Counted from the stretch's first letter, positions 51,385 through 60,030 are shown. The stretch: DNA of 64,000 nt from Clostridia bacterium (GCA_022786605.1 JALFWW010000021.1:1-64000), one strand, 5' to 3'. Notes: generated from the letters alone by a model not told the origin. Numbers and translations are program-made.

Positions 51385-52295
51385 CATATTTTTCTGTTGT
51401 CTGCCATTTTCCTCTGAACCGCCTCAAACAGCTCCCGCGACACCAACGGTGTATGGGTATGGCTGACCACTGTCCAGCGCTCTTTGGGGCAGGGACGGCT
51501 TTTTTTCTGCTTATAACTGATCTTTTCCGATTTCCCCTGTACCATGTTGCCCAGATAAACAGGATTTTTCAATATTTTGCATACAGTAGACGCTGTCCAG
51601 ATGCCTTTTGTCTTTCTGCCGCAATCCTTTCCCTCCTGCGCCAACGCCATAGCCGGGGACAATATGCCGCAGACTTCCAGCGCCTCCGCCACTCCCGCAC
51701 AGGAAAATCCCATGAGGTACAGCCGAAAAATCCCCATCACCACCTGTGCTCTCTGGGGACAAGGCACCAGCACATGATGGTCAAAGGGACTTTTTTCATA
51801 ACCATAAGGGGCATAATTCCCCAGATACTGCCCCATTTCCCGTTTCCTGCGGAGGACTGCCCGAATATTATCGGATAACTCCTCGCAGTACCATTCGTTG
51901 ATGAGGCTGTTGATCTGACTTGCCCTTTTATTCTCCCGTCTTGCCGTATCCACCCCATCCACCACGGACACAAACCGTATGCCCCACAAAGGAAACAACT
52001 CATAAAGATACCGCTCCGCTGTCACCAGATTTCGTGTGAAACGAGATTGGGTCTTACACAGGATCACTGAAAACCGCCCTGCTCTGCCATGGGCAATAAG
52101 TTCCTGAAAACCGGGACGATCTTCCCGCAGCCCCGAATAATCCTCATCCACATAAATGCCTGCCACCTGCCATCCCTTTTCCGCCGCGTATGCCAGAAGC
52201 AGTTCTTTCTGATTGACAATGCTCTCACTGTCTTTCCCTTCCTGACGCTGTGCGTCCTCCACTGACAATCTGCAATAAATGGCTGCCCGTTCCAT
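51360..52295 (-). CDS. Serine recombinase (resolvase/invertase plus recombinase domain)
   Basis: 311 residues from the ATG at 52295 with GGGGGAGG upstream. The catalytic domain (about 2-140) has YCRLSVED with the nucleophile Ser10, then YVDEDYSGLREDRPGF and VILCKTQSRFTRN (Arg residues of the active site). A recombinase DNA-binding domain follows (about 155-260), including YGYEKSP and WTASTVCKILKNPVYLGNM. It ends soon after, without the zinc ribbon and coiled coil usual in large serine integrases. It is the only candidate enzyme for excision or integration of this element. Confidence 0.9.
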   Translation of the reverse strand: MERAAIYCRLSVEDAQRQEGKDSESIVNQKELLLAYAAEKGWQVAGIYVDEDYSGLREDRPGFQELIAHGRAGRFSVILCKTQSRFTRNLVTAERYLYELFPLWGIRFVSVVDGVDTARRENKRASQINSLINEWYCEELSDNIRAVLRRKREMGQYLGNYAPYGYEKSPFDHHVLVPCPQRAQVVMGIFRLYLMGFSCAGVAEALEVCGILSPAMALAQEGKDCGRKTKGIWTASTVCKILKNPVYLGNMVQGKSEKISYKQKKSRPCPKERWTVVSHTHTPLVSRELFEAVQRKMADNRKICKKNNGEA

Positions 52296-52349
52296 ATTCC
52301 TCCCCCCTTTGCCTATGGATATGCGGCACATCCTGTCCCATATCTCATC

Positions 52350-52377
52350 TTTTGCGCCTGCCACCCATGTCACAGGC
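52350..52377 (+). other. Right attachment site (attR)
   Basis: TTTTGCGCCTG (52350-52360), the left arm of the reconstructed attP palindrome, is followed by CC and ACCCATGTCACAGGC, which encodes THVTG of the subtilase. Confidence 0.7.
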
Positions 52378-53043
52378 ATTGCCTGCGGCAACGGCGTCCT
52401 TTCCGGCGGACGTTACCGCGGTGTTGCCCCAGGGGCACATATCATCTCTCTGAAAATACTGGATGCTTTGGGACAGGGCACCTCTCTGCGCGCCATTCGC
52501 GCCATGAGATGGATATTGGACAACGCCCCGCAATATAATATAAAAGTAGTCAATTTATCCATAGGCACCAATGACAGAAGGGTTCATCGTCCCCTGCAGG
52601 AAGCAGTGGAGTCCCTTTGGCACAAAGGTATTGTGGTGGTGGCTGCCGCTGCCAATCCTGATGGCGGGACCCATTTTCTGCCGCCGCCTTCTCTGAGTCC
52701 TGCCATTCTTTCCGTAGGCACTTGGGAGGACAGAGCGTGGTTCCCTGCCAAACAGACCACATCCGTAGGTCAGCCGGATCTGTGGGCACACGGGGAAAAC
52801 ATCATCTCCGTTCTCTCACCGGACTATAACTTTTCTCTTCAGAACCGTTCCAAAAGCAGCATTGTAGACCACAGCTACATCGCCATGAGCGGCGCATCCA
52901 TGGCAACACCCATGGTCAGCGGCATGGCTGCCTGCCTGCTGGAGCGATTCCCCAGCCTCACACCCAGCCAAGTGAAACAACACCTGTGTGCCGCCGCCGA
53001 AAAAAACGGCGGGCTTTTGGAGCCTTCCTGTCTGCCTGAATGA
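52363..53043 (+). CDS. Subtilase C-terminal part, separated from its start
   Basis: From THVTG the frame continues IACGNGVLSGGRYRGVAPGA, the oxyanion region (VVAAAANPDGG) and the catalytic-Ser motif YIAMSGASMATPMVSGMAA, ending at 53043. It lacks its own ribosome site; the recombinase gene diverges from just upstream. Fused to 46786-46986 it completes a 288-residue S8 peptidase with Asp, His and Ser all present. No stop or frameshift has accumulated, so the gene is not decaying. Confidence 0.85.
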   Translation, partial: THVTGIACGNGVLSGGRYRGVAPGAHIISLKILDALGQGTSLRAIRAMRWILDNAPQYNIKVVNLSIGTNDRRVHRPLQEAVESLWHKGIVVVAAAANPDGGTHFLPPPSLSPAILSVGTWEDRAWFPAKQTTSVGQPDLWAHGENIISVLSPDYNFSLQNRSKSSIVDHSYIAMSGASMATPMVSGMAACLLERFPSLTPSQVKQHLCAAAEKNGGLLEPSCLPE

Positions 53044-53057
53044 AAGGAGCGATTTTT

Positions 53058-53486
53058 ATGGAAGAAAACAACGTATTCCATCTGGCGAAAGTGCTGCAAA
53101 ACACCGACAGTGCCAGAAACGAACTGCAAACCTTCCTGCAAACCATGCAGACAAGGGTAGAACAGGATTATCTGCAAAAAATACAGGCAGCCGCAGCCCT
53201 CCAGCAGGCAGACGCCGTGGAGCATCCGCCCCGGGAAGTGACATTGCTGCGGGCACTGGGGGCATTTACAGACGAAGCCGGAAAACGGCGGCTGGATGAA
53301 GCCTGCCGCAGTCTGATGCTCTTTCACACCATGGGGCAGATCCAGCGAAATGTGGCGTATTCTCTGGAGGAAGGCAATGCGTTGGCTGTTCGTGACCGTT
53401 CAGGAGAAACCGGGTGTACTCCATCTCCTCAGACAGTGCGTATGGCAGGTTTATTGATGATGCTTTGTCTGACAGAACGCATTTAA
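53058..53486 (+). CDS. Helical protein downstream of the subtilase
   Basis: 142 residues from the ATG at 53058 with AAAGGAG upstream, 14 nt after the subtilase stop, so it belongs to the subtilase operon. It begins MEENNVFHLAKVLQNTDSAR and has a helical core (EVTLLRALGAFTDEAGKRRL ... MLFHTMGQIQ). Its start and layout resemble the divergent protein at 46181-46666. Function unknown. The element upstream probably blocks its transcription from the subtilase promoter. Confidence 0.6.
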   Translation: MEENNVFHLAKVLQNTDSARNELQTFLQTMQTRVEQDYLQKIQAAAALQQADAVEHPPREVTLLRALGAFTDEAGKRRLDEACRSLMLFHTMGQIQRNVAYSLEEGNALAVRDRSGETGCTPSPQTVRMAGLLMMLCLTERI

Positions 53487-53528
53487 AAAATCCCCCCTGC
53501 CTTTCCATGACAGGGGGGATTTTTTTCT
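53487..53528. terminator. Terminator of the subtilase operon, shared with the convergent XRE gene
   Basis: AAATCCCCCCTG pairs with CAGGGGGGATTT and is followed by TTTTT. Confidence 0.85.
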
Positions 53529-53570
53529 GTATTTGTCTTACATGATTGTCCGACATTTCCTATGGATATA

Positions 53571-54287
53571 TCACAAATGCTGGTTCACAATAAACATGTT
53601 CATTTTTTTCATGGTGCGGATATCTTCCTTTGAAAAACGGAGGATTTCCTTCAATTCCTCATTTTCTTCCATAATGTCCGGCGAAAGAACAAACTTGAAA
53701 GACGCCGGCAGCATAGGCTGTATGGAAAGACCAGAAAACATGCCGATCATACGCCCTGCCGGACTGAAAGAGTTGATGGCGTACAAAAATACACGTTCCA
53801 TTTTATTATTCTGGTTTTCAAACTGGAAATTGCTGAATGTATCATAGCGGTGCATGGTGCCATGATAAAGATACTTACATTTATAGCAGTTGGAATAATC
53901 ATCCACATCCGCATACAGATCGGCGCTGAATATGCCGTTTTCTCCGGTTCCCCGGATGTCGATGACATTGCGGACGATGCGGCTGCGGCGACCGTCATAA
54001 AAATAAAGATACATCCGTGTCTTGCCATGACGTCTGCCGGAAAGATCCACCCGTGTTTCCGTTTCTTCCGCTTCCTTATCATAGTCAATGAGCTGATTGA
54101 CAGAAATGTCCAATGCATTGGCAATGATAAACAATGTTTCGATGTCGATGGCGATGTCCCCATTCTCGTACTTGGACACAGTGGCTTTACTTTTATTTAT
54201 AAGTCCCGCAAAGACTTCGATGGTCATATTTTTCATTTTACGATACAAACGGATTCGTTTGCCCACATGTACGCTGATTTCCTTCAT
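53571..54287 (-). CDS. XRE-family regulator with C-terminal sensory region
   Basis: 238 residues. N-terminal HTH (about 6-65): GKRIRLYRKMKNMTIEVFAG and SKATVSKYENGD. The remaining 150 residues form a mixed alpha/beta region with a Cys pair (YSNCYKCKYLYHG) that does not match a domain I know. GAAGGGA precedes the ATG at 54287. Single gene with a long AT-rich region upstream. Targets unknown. Confidence 0.8.
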   Translation of the reverse strand: MKEISVHVGKRIRLYRKMKNMTIEVFAGLINKSKATVSKYENGDIAIDIETLFIIANALDISVNQLIDYDKEAEETETRVDLSGRRHGKTRMYLYFYDGRRSRIVRNVIDIRGTGENGIFSADLYADVDDYSNCYKCKYLYHGTMHRYDTFSNFQFENQNNKMERVFLYAINSFSPAGRMIGMFSGLSIQPMLPASFKFVLSPDIMEENEELKEILRFSKEDIRTMKKMNMFIVNQHL

Positions 54288-55133
54288 AGATTCCCTTCAC
54301 CCGCTTTTTTCTCTTCCCGCTATCCGCATTTTTTCATATCCGTGAGCATACAACAGATGGTATATCCATTGGCTTTTGTGCCATTTTCGCCGTATCTTCT
54401 CAGACAAGACGTCTGTTTTTCCAGATTTTTTCTTTGTGAAAAATCCCGTCAACCCTTGAAAACTCAATCTTTTTCAGCAAATCAGGCTTTCCGGTGCCGG
54501 AACCACGATCTCTTTTTCGTTCACATTATACCATAAACCCCATATCTTTAACAGACTTAATTTGTATTTCCCGCATAGCCAGAGAGGATGCCGCCTCATC
54601 TGGGAATAAATGTAAAACATCCCAAAAATCCATATTTTTTTTTGCAATTTTCACACAGGATGTTTATTCTAAGTAGAATGTCAAGTTTTTATACAAAAAA
54701 TATTTATTCATAATTCCCCACTGAATTTTTGTCATTTTTTATCAAAGATGCACACCTTTTGTAAAATTTACACTTGATAAATATGACTGTTTTTGTGTTT
54801 TTGCCTAATGTTTCTCAAAAAAAACATGTTTTTCTCAACACTTCATGTACATGCCGTCTATTTCTTCAAAATACAAATTTCCATGAATTTTGCTTTATTT
54901 TATTTTCATTTTTGTTTTTTTAATACTCGATTTAATCAAAAATAATACTCTCAAGAAACTTTTAGCCAAAAAAGTTTCTTGAGAGTATTTCCAGTTTGTT
55001 TGTGTTTTTCCATTTTTTTCTGCATAATATATCTTAAGCTTATGGTTTTCTCACATGCAATATGTACAAAACTAAGCGTCATGTCATTATTCATTTTTTT
55101 CAGAGAGAAAAATTTATAAGGAGGTTGTATTCT
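54288..55133. other. 846-bp AT-rich intergenic region upstream of brnQ
   Basis: No gene was found. The last 350 bp are very AT-rich. A perfect 20-bp hairpin is at 54944-54989 (below). No T-box, known riboswitch core or tRNA was recognised. The length suggests a long, possibly regulated brnQ leader. Confidence 0.5.
54944..54989. other. Perfect 20-bp hairpin in the brnQ upstream region
   Basis: AATACTCTCAAGAAACTTTT (54944-54963) pairs fully with 54970-54989 around a six-base AGCCAA loop. On the minus strand it is followed by ATTATTTTTG, so it could terminate antisense transcripts; on the plus strand there is no clean T-run. Confidence 0.6.
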
Positions 55134-56411
55134 ATGGAAAAAAAGCAAAAATTTAGTGACATCCTAGTCATTGGTGGTGCGCTCTTTGCCATGTTCTTCG
55201 GCGCCGGCAACTTGATTTTCCCGCCCCTGCTGGGTCAGCAGTCCGGTACATCCTGGTTCATTGGCTTCCTGTTCTTCTTCATCTTTGACGTAGGTCTGGC
55301 ATTGGTTGCCATCCTGGCTCTGGTTCGTAAAGGACAATTTGAAATCAACGGTATCACAGACGTGATGGGCAAGGTTCCTTCCACCATCATCAACTGTATC
55401 GCCGTATTGTGTATTGGGCCCCTGCTTGCGATCCCTCGTACAGCAGCGACCACATTTGAAATCGGTGTGCAGCCTCTGGCTCCCAACTTCAGCACATGGA
55501 TTTTCTCCGCGATCTTCTTCGCGATTGTATTGGCTCTGACAATCCGTCCTTCCAAAGTAGTTGATATCATCGGCTCTTTCCTGACACCCGTATTGGTTAT
55601 CACACTGCTGGTTATGATCATCAAAGGCATCATTTCTCCTCTGGGTCCCATCGATGTACCTGAAGTACAGAACTCCGTACAGAACGGTACTATGAACGGT
55701 TACCAGACACTGGACGTACTGGCATCCATGATCTTCATCATGATCATCACAACAAGTGCACAGGGCAAAGGCTACACAGAAGGTCACTCCCTGTCTAAAG
55801 CAGTTCTGAGCTCCAGCTGCGTTGCTTCCATCGGTCTGTTCGTTATCTACGGCGGTCTGACATATCTGGGCGCAACAACATGTAACCTGCCTGAAATGCA
55901 GAACATGAACCAGACAGCTCTGCTGGTTGCAATCACAAAAGCACTGTTCGGCAACGGCGGTGTTATCCTGCTGGGCGTTATCGTACTGTTTGCCTGCCTG
56001 ACAACAGCCATCGGTCTGAGCTCCTCCACAGGTGCTTTCTTCGAAGAACTGACAGGCGGTAAAGTTTCCTACAAAAAAGTCGTTATCATCGTAGTTGTAT
56101 TCAGCTGGCTGATCTCCAACGCAGGCGTATCTACAATCATCCAGTTCTCCGCTCCTCTGCTGAACCTGGTATACCCTGGCGTACTGGTACTGATCATCCT
56201 GGCATTCTTCCACAACAAGATCAAAAACAAAAACATCTATCGTGTCGCTACATACTTCGCAATCATTGTCAGCGCACTGGAAATCCTGGCTGGTTTCGGT
56301 CTGCCTACAGGTTTCGTAAAATCCCTGCCTCTGGCTCCCATGGGCTTCGCTTGGATCGTACCTGCTATCGTAGGTGGTATCATCGGGAAATTCATTCCCT
56401 GCAAAGACTGA
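55134..56411 (+). CDS. brnQ: Branched-chain amino acid transport system II carrier protein
   Basis: 425 residues with twelve helices. Sodium-coupled uptake of Leu, Ile and Val (LIVCS family). N-terminal LVIGGALFAMFFGAGNLIFP is the family signature. The ATG at 55134 has AAGGAGG upstream. Monocistronic with a strong terminator. The long upstream region suggests leader control, but no T-box was found. Confidence 0.93.
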   Translation: MEKKQKFSDILVIGGALFAMFFGAGNLIFPPLLGQQSGTSWFIGFLFFFIFDVGLALVAILALVRKGQFEINGITDVMGKVPSTIINCIAVLCIGPLLAIPRTAATTFEIGVQPLAPNFSTWIFSAIFFAIVLALTIRPSKVVDIIGSFLTPVLVITLLVMIIKGIISPLGPIDVPEVQNSVQNGTMNGYQTLDVLASMIFIMIITTSAQGKGYTEGHSLSKAVLSSSCVASIGLFVIYGGLTYLGATTCNLPEMQNMNQTALLVAITKALFGNGGVILLGVIVLFACLTTAIGLSSSTGAFFEELTGGKVSYKKVVIIVVVFSWLISNAGVSTIIQFSAPLLNLVYPGVLVLIILAFFHNKIKNKNIYRVATYFAIIVSALEILAGFGLPTGFVKSLPLAPMGFAWIVPAIVGGIIGKFIPCKD

Positions 56412-56454
56412 TTCCATTGACAGATTGTAAAGTCATATTGCATCGAGTATAACA

Positions 56455-56488
56455 AAAACCCCTCTGTTTGAAACAGAGGGGTTTTTTC
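56455..56488 (+). terminator. Terminator of brnQ
   Basis: AAAAACCCCTCTGTTT pairs with AAACAGAGGGGTTTTT and is followed by TC. Confidence 0.88.
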
Positions 56489-56506
56489 TATGACTGCTGT
56501 ATTCCT

Positions 56507-56788
56507 TCATGTTCCAAAAAACCGCAGGCAAAAGGGAATCAGCACCAAAAGTCCCAAAAACAGCCACAGCAGCGTCAAAAGATAGGTCCCATCACGCAGG
56601 CTGCGCCAAAGTTCCAGCACCCAAGCCACTGCCAACAGCAGCAGCGCGCCCCAGATGCACACCAACCCCAAAAACACTCCTATACCGAACATATCCTCCC
56701 AGCGATTTGCAGCCAGAATGGCGCCAAACATAAGCAATATGCCCGCACAACCCACGGTAACCGCCCATTTCCATATTCCGCTTCTCAT
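56507..56788 (-). CDS. Small membrane protein, function unknown
   Basis: 93 residues, three hydrophobic segments (about 9-27, 37-60, 68-88). AGGAGGAGG precedes the ATG. It is convergent with brnQ and follows alaS's terminator on the opposite side. No family recognised. Confidence 0.65.
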   Translation of the reverse strand: MRSGIWKWAVTVGCAGILLMFGAILAANRWEDMFGIGVFLGLVCIWGALLLLAVAWVLELWRSLRDGTYLLTLLWLFLGLLVLIPFCLRFFGT

Positions 56789-56882
56789 CGTTCCCTCCTC
56801 CTGCTATCAGTCCTTCCTTTTGATAAACCAATAGTTTACCACACCTTGCCGTATACAAAAACCCTTCTGTATGTACACAAAA

Positions 56883-56921
56883 AAAGCTGAAAACCTCTGT
56901 TTCCAGAGATTTTCAGCTTGA
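56883..56921 (-). terminator. Terminator of alaS
   Basis: Minus-strand AAGCTGAAAATCTCTG pairs with CAGAGGTTTTCAGCTT, followed by TTTTT. Confidence 0.85.
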
Positions 56922-56945
56922 TTTCGTTTATAATCTTTCAGTCAG

Positions 56946-59588
56946 TCAGCCCAGCTGTTCCGCTACAATGGCTTTTGCTTTTTCCAGAGCATCCGCGATC
57001 TTGGAAGGGTCTTTGCCGCCTGCCTGTGCCATGTTGGGACGACCGCCGCCGCCACCGCCGCAGACAGCCGCTGCTGCTTTGATGATGTTGCCGGCATGTA
57101 CGCCTTTTTTCACAACATCGTCTGTAGCCATAGCCATCAGATTTACTTTGCCGTCTTTGCCGCTTGCCAGTACCACGACACCGCTGCCCAGTTTCTGTTT
57201 CAGCTGGTCGCCCATGGTACGCAGCGCATTGCCGTCCATATCTTTCACTTCAGCCGCCAGCACTGTTACGCCGCCGATTTCTACTTTGCTGTTGAGCATT
57301 TCGTCCGCTGCGCCGCCTGCCATTTTGGCTTTCAGTTTTTCCAGTTCTTTTGCGGTTTCTTTCTGTTCTGCCAGAAGCTGTTCCAGACGAGAGAGCAGTT
57401 TGTCAGGTGTGGATTTCACCAGACGGCAGATTTCTTTGATTTCGTCTTCCTGTGCCTGATAATGTTTCAGAGCTTCTTTGCCGGTTACGGCTTCGATTCT
57501 TCTCACACCAGCAGCAACGCCGTTTTCAGACAGAATTTTGAAGGAGCCGACCTGTGCGGTGTTTTTCAGGTGCGCGCCGCCGCAAAGTTCGATGCTGTAG
57601 CCGCCCATGTCTACTACACGCACCACTTCGCCGTATTTTTCGCCGAACAGCGCCATAGCGCCCATGTTTCTCGCTTCATCAATGCTCATTTCTTCGGCGT
57701 GTACGTCGTAGCTTGCGAAAATAGCGTCATTGACCAGTCTTTCCACTTCTTTGATTTCATCAGCAGTCATTGCTGCGAAGTGTGTGAAGTCGAAACGCAG
57801 TCTTTCCGCGCTGACATAGGAACCAGCCTGTTCTACATGAGTGCCCAGAACCGTACGCAGTGCTTTATGCAGCAGGTGAGTTGCGCTGTGGTTTCTGGAA
57901 GAAGCCATACGCAGTTCCACGTCGATGCTTGCGCAAGCCATTTCGCCTACCTGCACCAGACCTTCTGTCACTTCACCCATGTGGGCGATCTTGCCGCCAA
58001 CAACTTTGACGCAGTTGGTCACTTTCACAACGCCTGTTTCTGTTTTGATGATACCCTGGTCGCCTACCTGACCGCCGCTTTCCGCGTAAAAAGGTGTTCT
58101 ATCCAAAAATACTGCTACTGTATCGCCAGCCTGTGCAGTTTCCGCAATGGCTTCGTTTGCCACCAGTGCAACGATCTTAGCGTTTGCCACATCATATACA
58201 TCATAACCAGCAAAAGCTGTTTCCATTTCTACAGGCAGTTCGTTATAAACGGTTTCAGCTGCGCCCATGTAGTTGGATTTTGCTCTTGCGGAACGCGCAC
58301 GTTCTTTCTGTGCTTTCATTTCCGCTGCGAAAGCGTCTTCGTCGATTTCCATGCCTTCTTCCGCCAGAATTTCTTTTGTCAGGTCCACAGGGAAACCATA
58401 TGTGTCATACAGGCGGAAGGATTTTTCGCCGCTCATGACTTTCACACCGGCAGCTTTCATTTCTTCCATGTCTGCTTTCAGGATTTCCATACCTTTGTCG
58501 ATGGTCTTATAGAAGCTGTTTTCTTCGATGGACAGAATTTTGAAGATATAATCCTGTTTTTCCACCAGTTCGGGATAAGCTTCGCCACTGCAAGCGATAA
58601 CGGATTTGGACAGTTCAGCCAAAAATTCGCCTTCGATGCCCAACAGTTTGCCATGACGAGCGGCACGACGCAGCAGACGACGGAGCACATAGCCACGACC
58701 TTCGTTGGAAGGCAGTACGCCGTCAGCAGTCATCATGGTCACGGAACGGATGTGGTCTGTGATGACACGAACAGAAACGTCTGTCTTATGTTCTTTGCCG
58801 TATTCTACGCCTGCTTTTGCACAAACAGTGTCACGGATGGATTTTACAGTATCTACGTCGAAAATGGAGTCTACGCCCTGCATGATGGTTGCCATACGTT
58901 CCAGACCCATACCGGTATCTACGTTCTTCATCGCCAGTTCTGTGTATGTGCCGTCTTCTTCGGCGTTGAACTGTGTCAATACCAGATTCCAGAATTCCAT
59001 GTATCTGTCGCAGTCACAGCCTACGCCACAGGTAGGGCTGTCACAGCCGTATTCAGGACCACGGTCATAGTAGATTTCTGTACAAGGACCGCAGGGACCT
59101 GTGCCGTGTTCCCAGAAGTTGTCTTCTTTGCCCAGTTTGACGATTCTGTCCCAAGGCAGACCTACCACATCATGCCAGATTTTGCCGGTTTCATCATCAT
59201 TTTCATAAATGGTCACATAGAGCTTATCCTCGGGGATTTCCAACACCTTTGTCACGAATTCCCAAGACCAGGGCACGATTTCGTTTTTGAAGTAATCACC
59301 GAAGGAGAAGTCCCCCAGCATTTCAAAGAATGTGCCGTGACGAGCGGTTTTCCCTACGTTGTCGATATCGCCTGTACGGATACATTTCTGGCAGGTTGTC
59401 ACTCTCTTGCTGGGAGGGATTTCCTGACCTGTGAAGTATGCTTTCATGGGTGCCATACCGGAGTTGATCAGCAGCAGGCTGTTGTCGTTATGGGGCACCA
59501 GAGGGAAGCTGGGCAGACGCAGATGGTCTTTGCTTTCAAAGAATTTCAGAAATTCTTCACGAATTTCGTTTACACCTAAATATTTCAT
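56946..59588 (-). CDS. alaS: Alanyl-tRNA synthetase
   Basis: 880 residues, class II. Catalytic core at the N-terminus (FLKFFESKDHLRLPSFPLVP, then RHGTFFEMLGDFSFGDYFK), editing domain with the zinc-binding HSATHLLHKALR and CGGAHLKNT, and a C-terminal DHHA1 domain with the Gly-rich CGGGGGGRPNMAQAGG. AAGGAGG precedes the ATG. Regulated by the T-box leader upstream. Confidence 0.97.
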   Translation of the reverse strand: MKYLGVNEIREEFLKFFESKDHLRLPSFPLVPHNDNSLLLINSGMAPMKAYFTGQEIPPSKRVTTCQKCIRTGDIDNVGKTARHGTFFEMLGDFSFGDYFKNEIVPWSWEFVTKVLEIPEDKLYVTIYENDDETGKIWHDVVGLPWDRIVKLGKEDNFWEHGTGPCGPCTEIYYDRGPEYGCDSPTCGVGCDCDRYMEFWNLVLTQFNAEEDGTYTELAMKNVDTGMGLERMATIMQGVDSIFDVDTVKSIRDTVCAKAGVEYGKEHKTDVSVRVITDHIRSVTMMTADGVLPSNEGRGYVLRRLLRRAARHGKLLGIEGEFLAELSKSVIACSGEAYPELVEKQDYIFKILSIEENSFYKTIDKGMEILKADMEEMKAAGVKVMSGEKSFRLYDTYGFPVDLTKEILAEEGMEIDEDAFAAEMKAQKERARSARAKSNYMGAAETVYNELPVEMETAFAGYDVYDVANAKIVALVANEAIAETAQAGDTVAVFLDRTPFYAESGGQVGDQGIIKTETGVVKVTNCVKVVGGKIAHMGEVTEGLVQVGEMACASIDVELRMASSRNHSATHLLHKALRTVLGTHVEQAGSYVSAERLRFDFTHFAAMTADEIKEVERLVNDAIFASYDVHAEEMSIDEARNMGAMALFGEKYGEVVRVVDMGGYSIELCGGAHLKNTAQVGSFKILSENGVAAGVRRIEAVTGKEALKHYQAQEDEIKEICRLVKSTPDKLLSRLEQLLAEQKETAKELEKLKAKMAGGAADEMLNSKVEIGGVTVLAAEVKDMDGNALRTMGDQLKQKLGSGVVVLASGKDGKVNLMAMATDDVVKKGVHAGNIIKAAAAVCGGGGGGRPNMAQAGGKDPSKIADALEKAKAIVAEQLG

Positions 59589-59635
59589 ATCTTACCTCCT
59601 TAAATATGTTCTCTCATTGACAGGATACCCGGAAA

Positions 59636-59906
59636 ATAAAAAAGCCCCTGACAAAAGTCAGGGACGAATTCACCGTGGTACCACCCTTGTTACGCCAAGC
59701 AGGCGTCACTCGAAGCCTTTAACGCAGGCATACGCTTTGACATACTTCTCTTTCCGCCAAAGAGCTGTGGTTCTTACCCGAAAAGACTGCTTCGGCAATG
59801 TGCTGCGGGAAATCTTCCACCAGTGATTTCCTCTCTGAAACGTCCACCCCTTGCGTACTCCTTCTTTTCTTGGCTTGTTTCCATATAAAAATACAATTTG
59901 ATTATA
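59636..59906 (-). promoter_or_regulatory. T-box riboswitch leader of alaS
   Basis: Minus-strand AAGGGTGGTACCACGG (about 59677-59692) is a consensus T-box, followed by the terminator GTCCCTGACTTTTGTCAGGG with a T-run. Stem I sequences extend back to about 59890. By context it senses uncharged tRNA-Ala; GCC and GCA triplets are available in the Stem I 3' side, but the specifier was not fixed. Confidence 0.92.
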
Positions 59907-59929
59907 GACAGCCCCTGTCACTTTGTCAA
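59901..59929 (-). promoter_or_regulatory. Promoter of the alaS T-box leader
   Basis: Minus-strand TTGACA (59924-59929) and TATAAT (59901-59906) with a 17-bp spacer, both consensus. Confidence 0.88.
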
Positions 59930-60030
59930 GAAAAACAGCCCTTTTCCAGTAAAAATCACCATATACAGCCCTTTTCCTTTGTGATATCATCGAAAAAAGG
60001 GCATTGTTTCTGAAAAAGGGGGATTTTATG

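Larger units (their letters stand above)
46972..52377. mobile_element. Skin-like serine-recombinase element carrying a TRAP transporter
   Basis: The element separates two in-frame halves of a subtilase gene. Its ends carry matching 15-bp segments, 46972-46986 and 52363-52377, identical except for one base (ACCCATGT then G or C then ACAGGC), 5391 bp apart. Inside are a 26-codon peptide, dctM, dctQ, dctP (minus), gntR (plus) and a serine recombinase (minus) next to the right end, the usual position for the integrase. Joining the inner ends gives a palindrome, TTTTGCGCCTG and CAGGCGCAAAA around a 12-bp centre. No phage or conjugation genes are present. Confidence 0.85.

Noticed and set aside
46786-53043. 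Subtilase halves as a decayed pseudogene or assembly artefact
   Set aside because: Both halves are free of stops and frameshifts, meet exactly in frame at matching 15-bp ends, and the gap holds a complete recombinase and transporter.
57096-59579. 827-codon open frame on the plus strand opposite alaS
   Set aside because: It is the mirror of the alaS coding sequence, rich in Phe, His and Cys, has no ribosome site and no family pattern.
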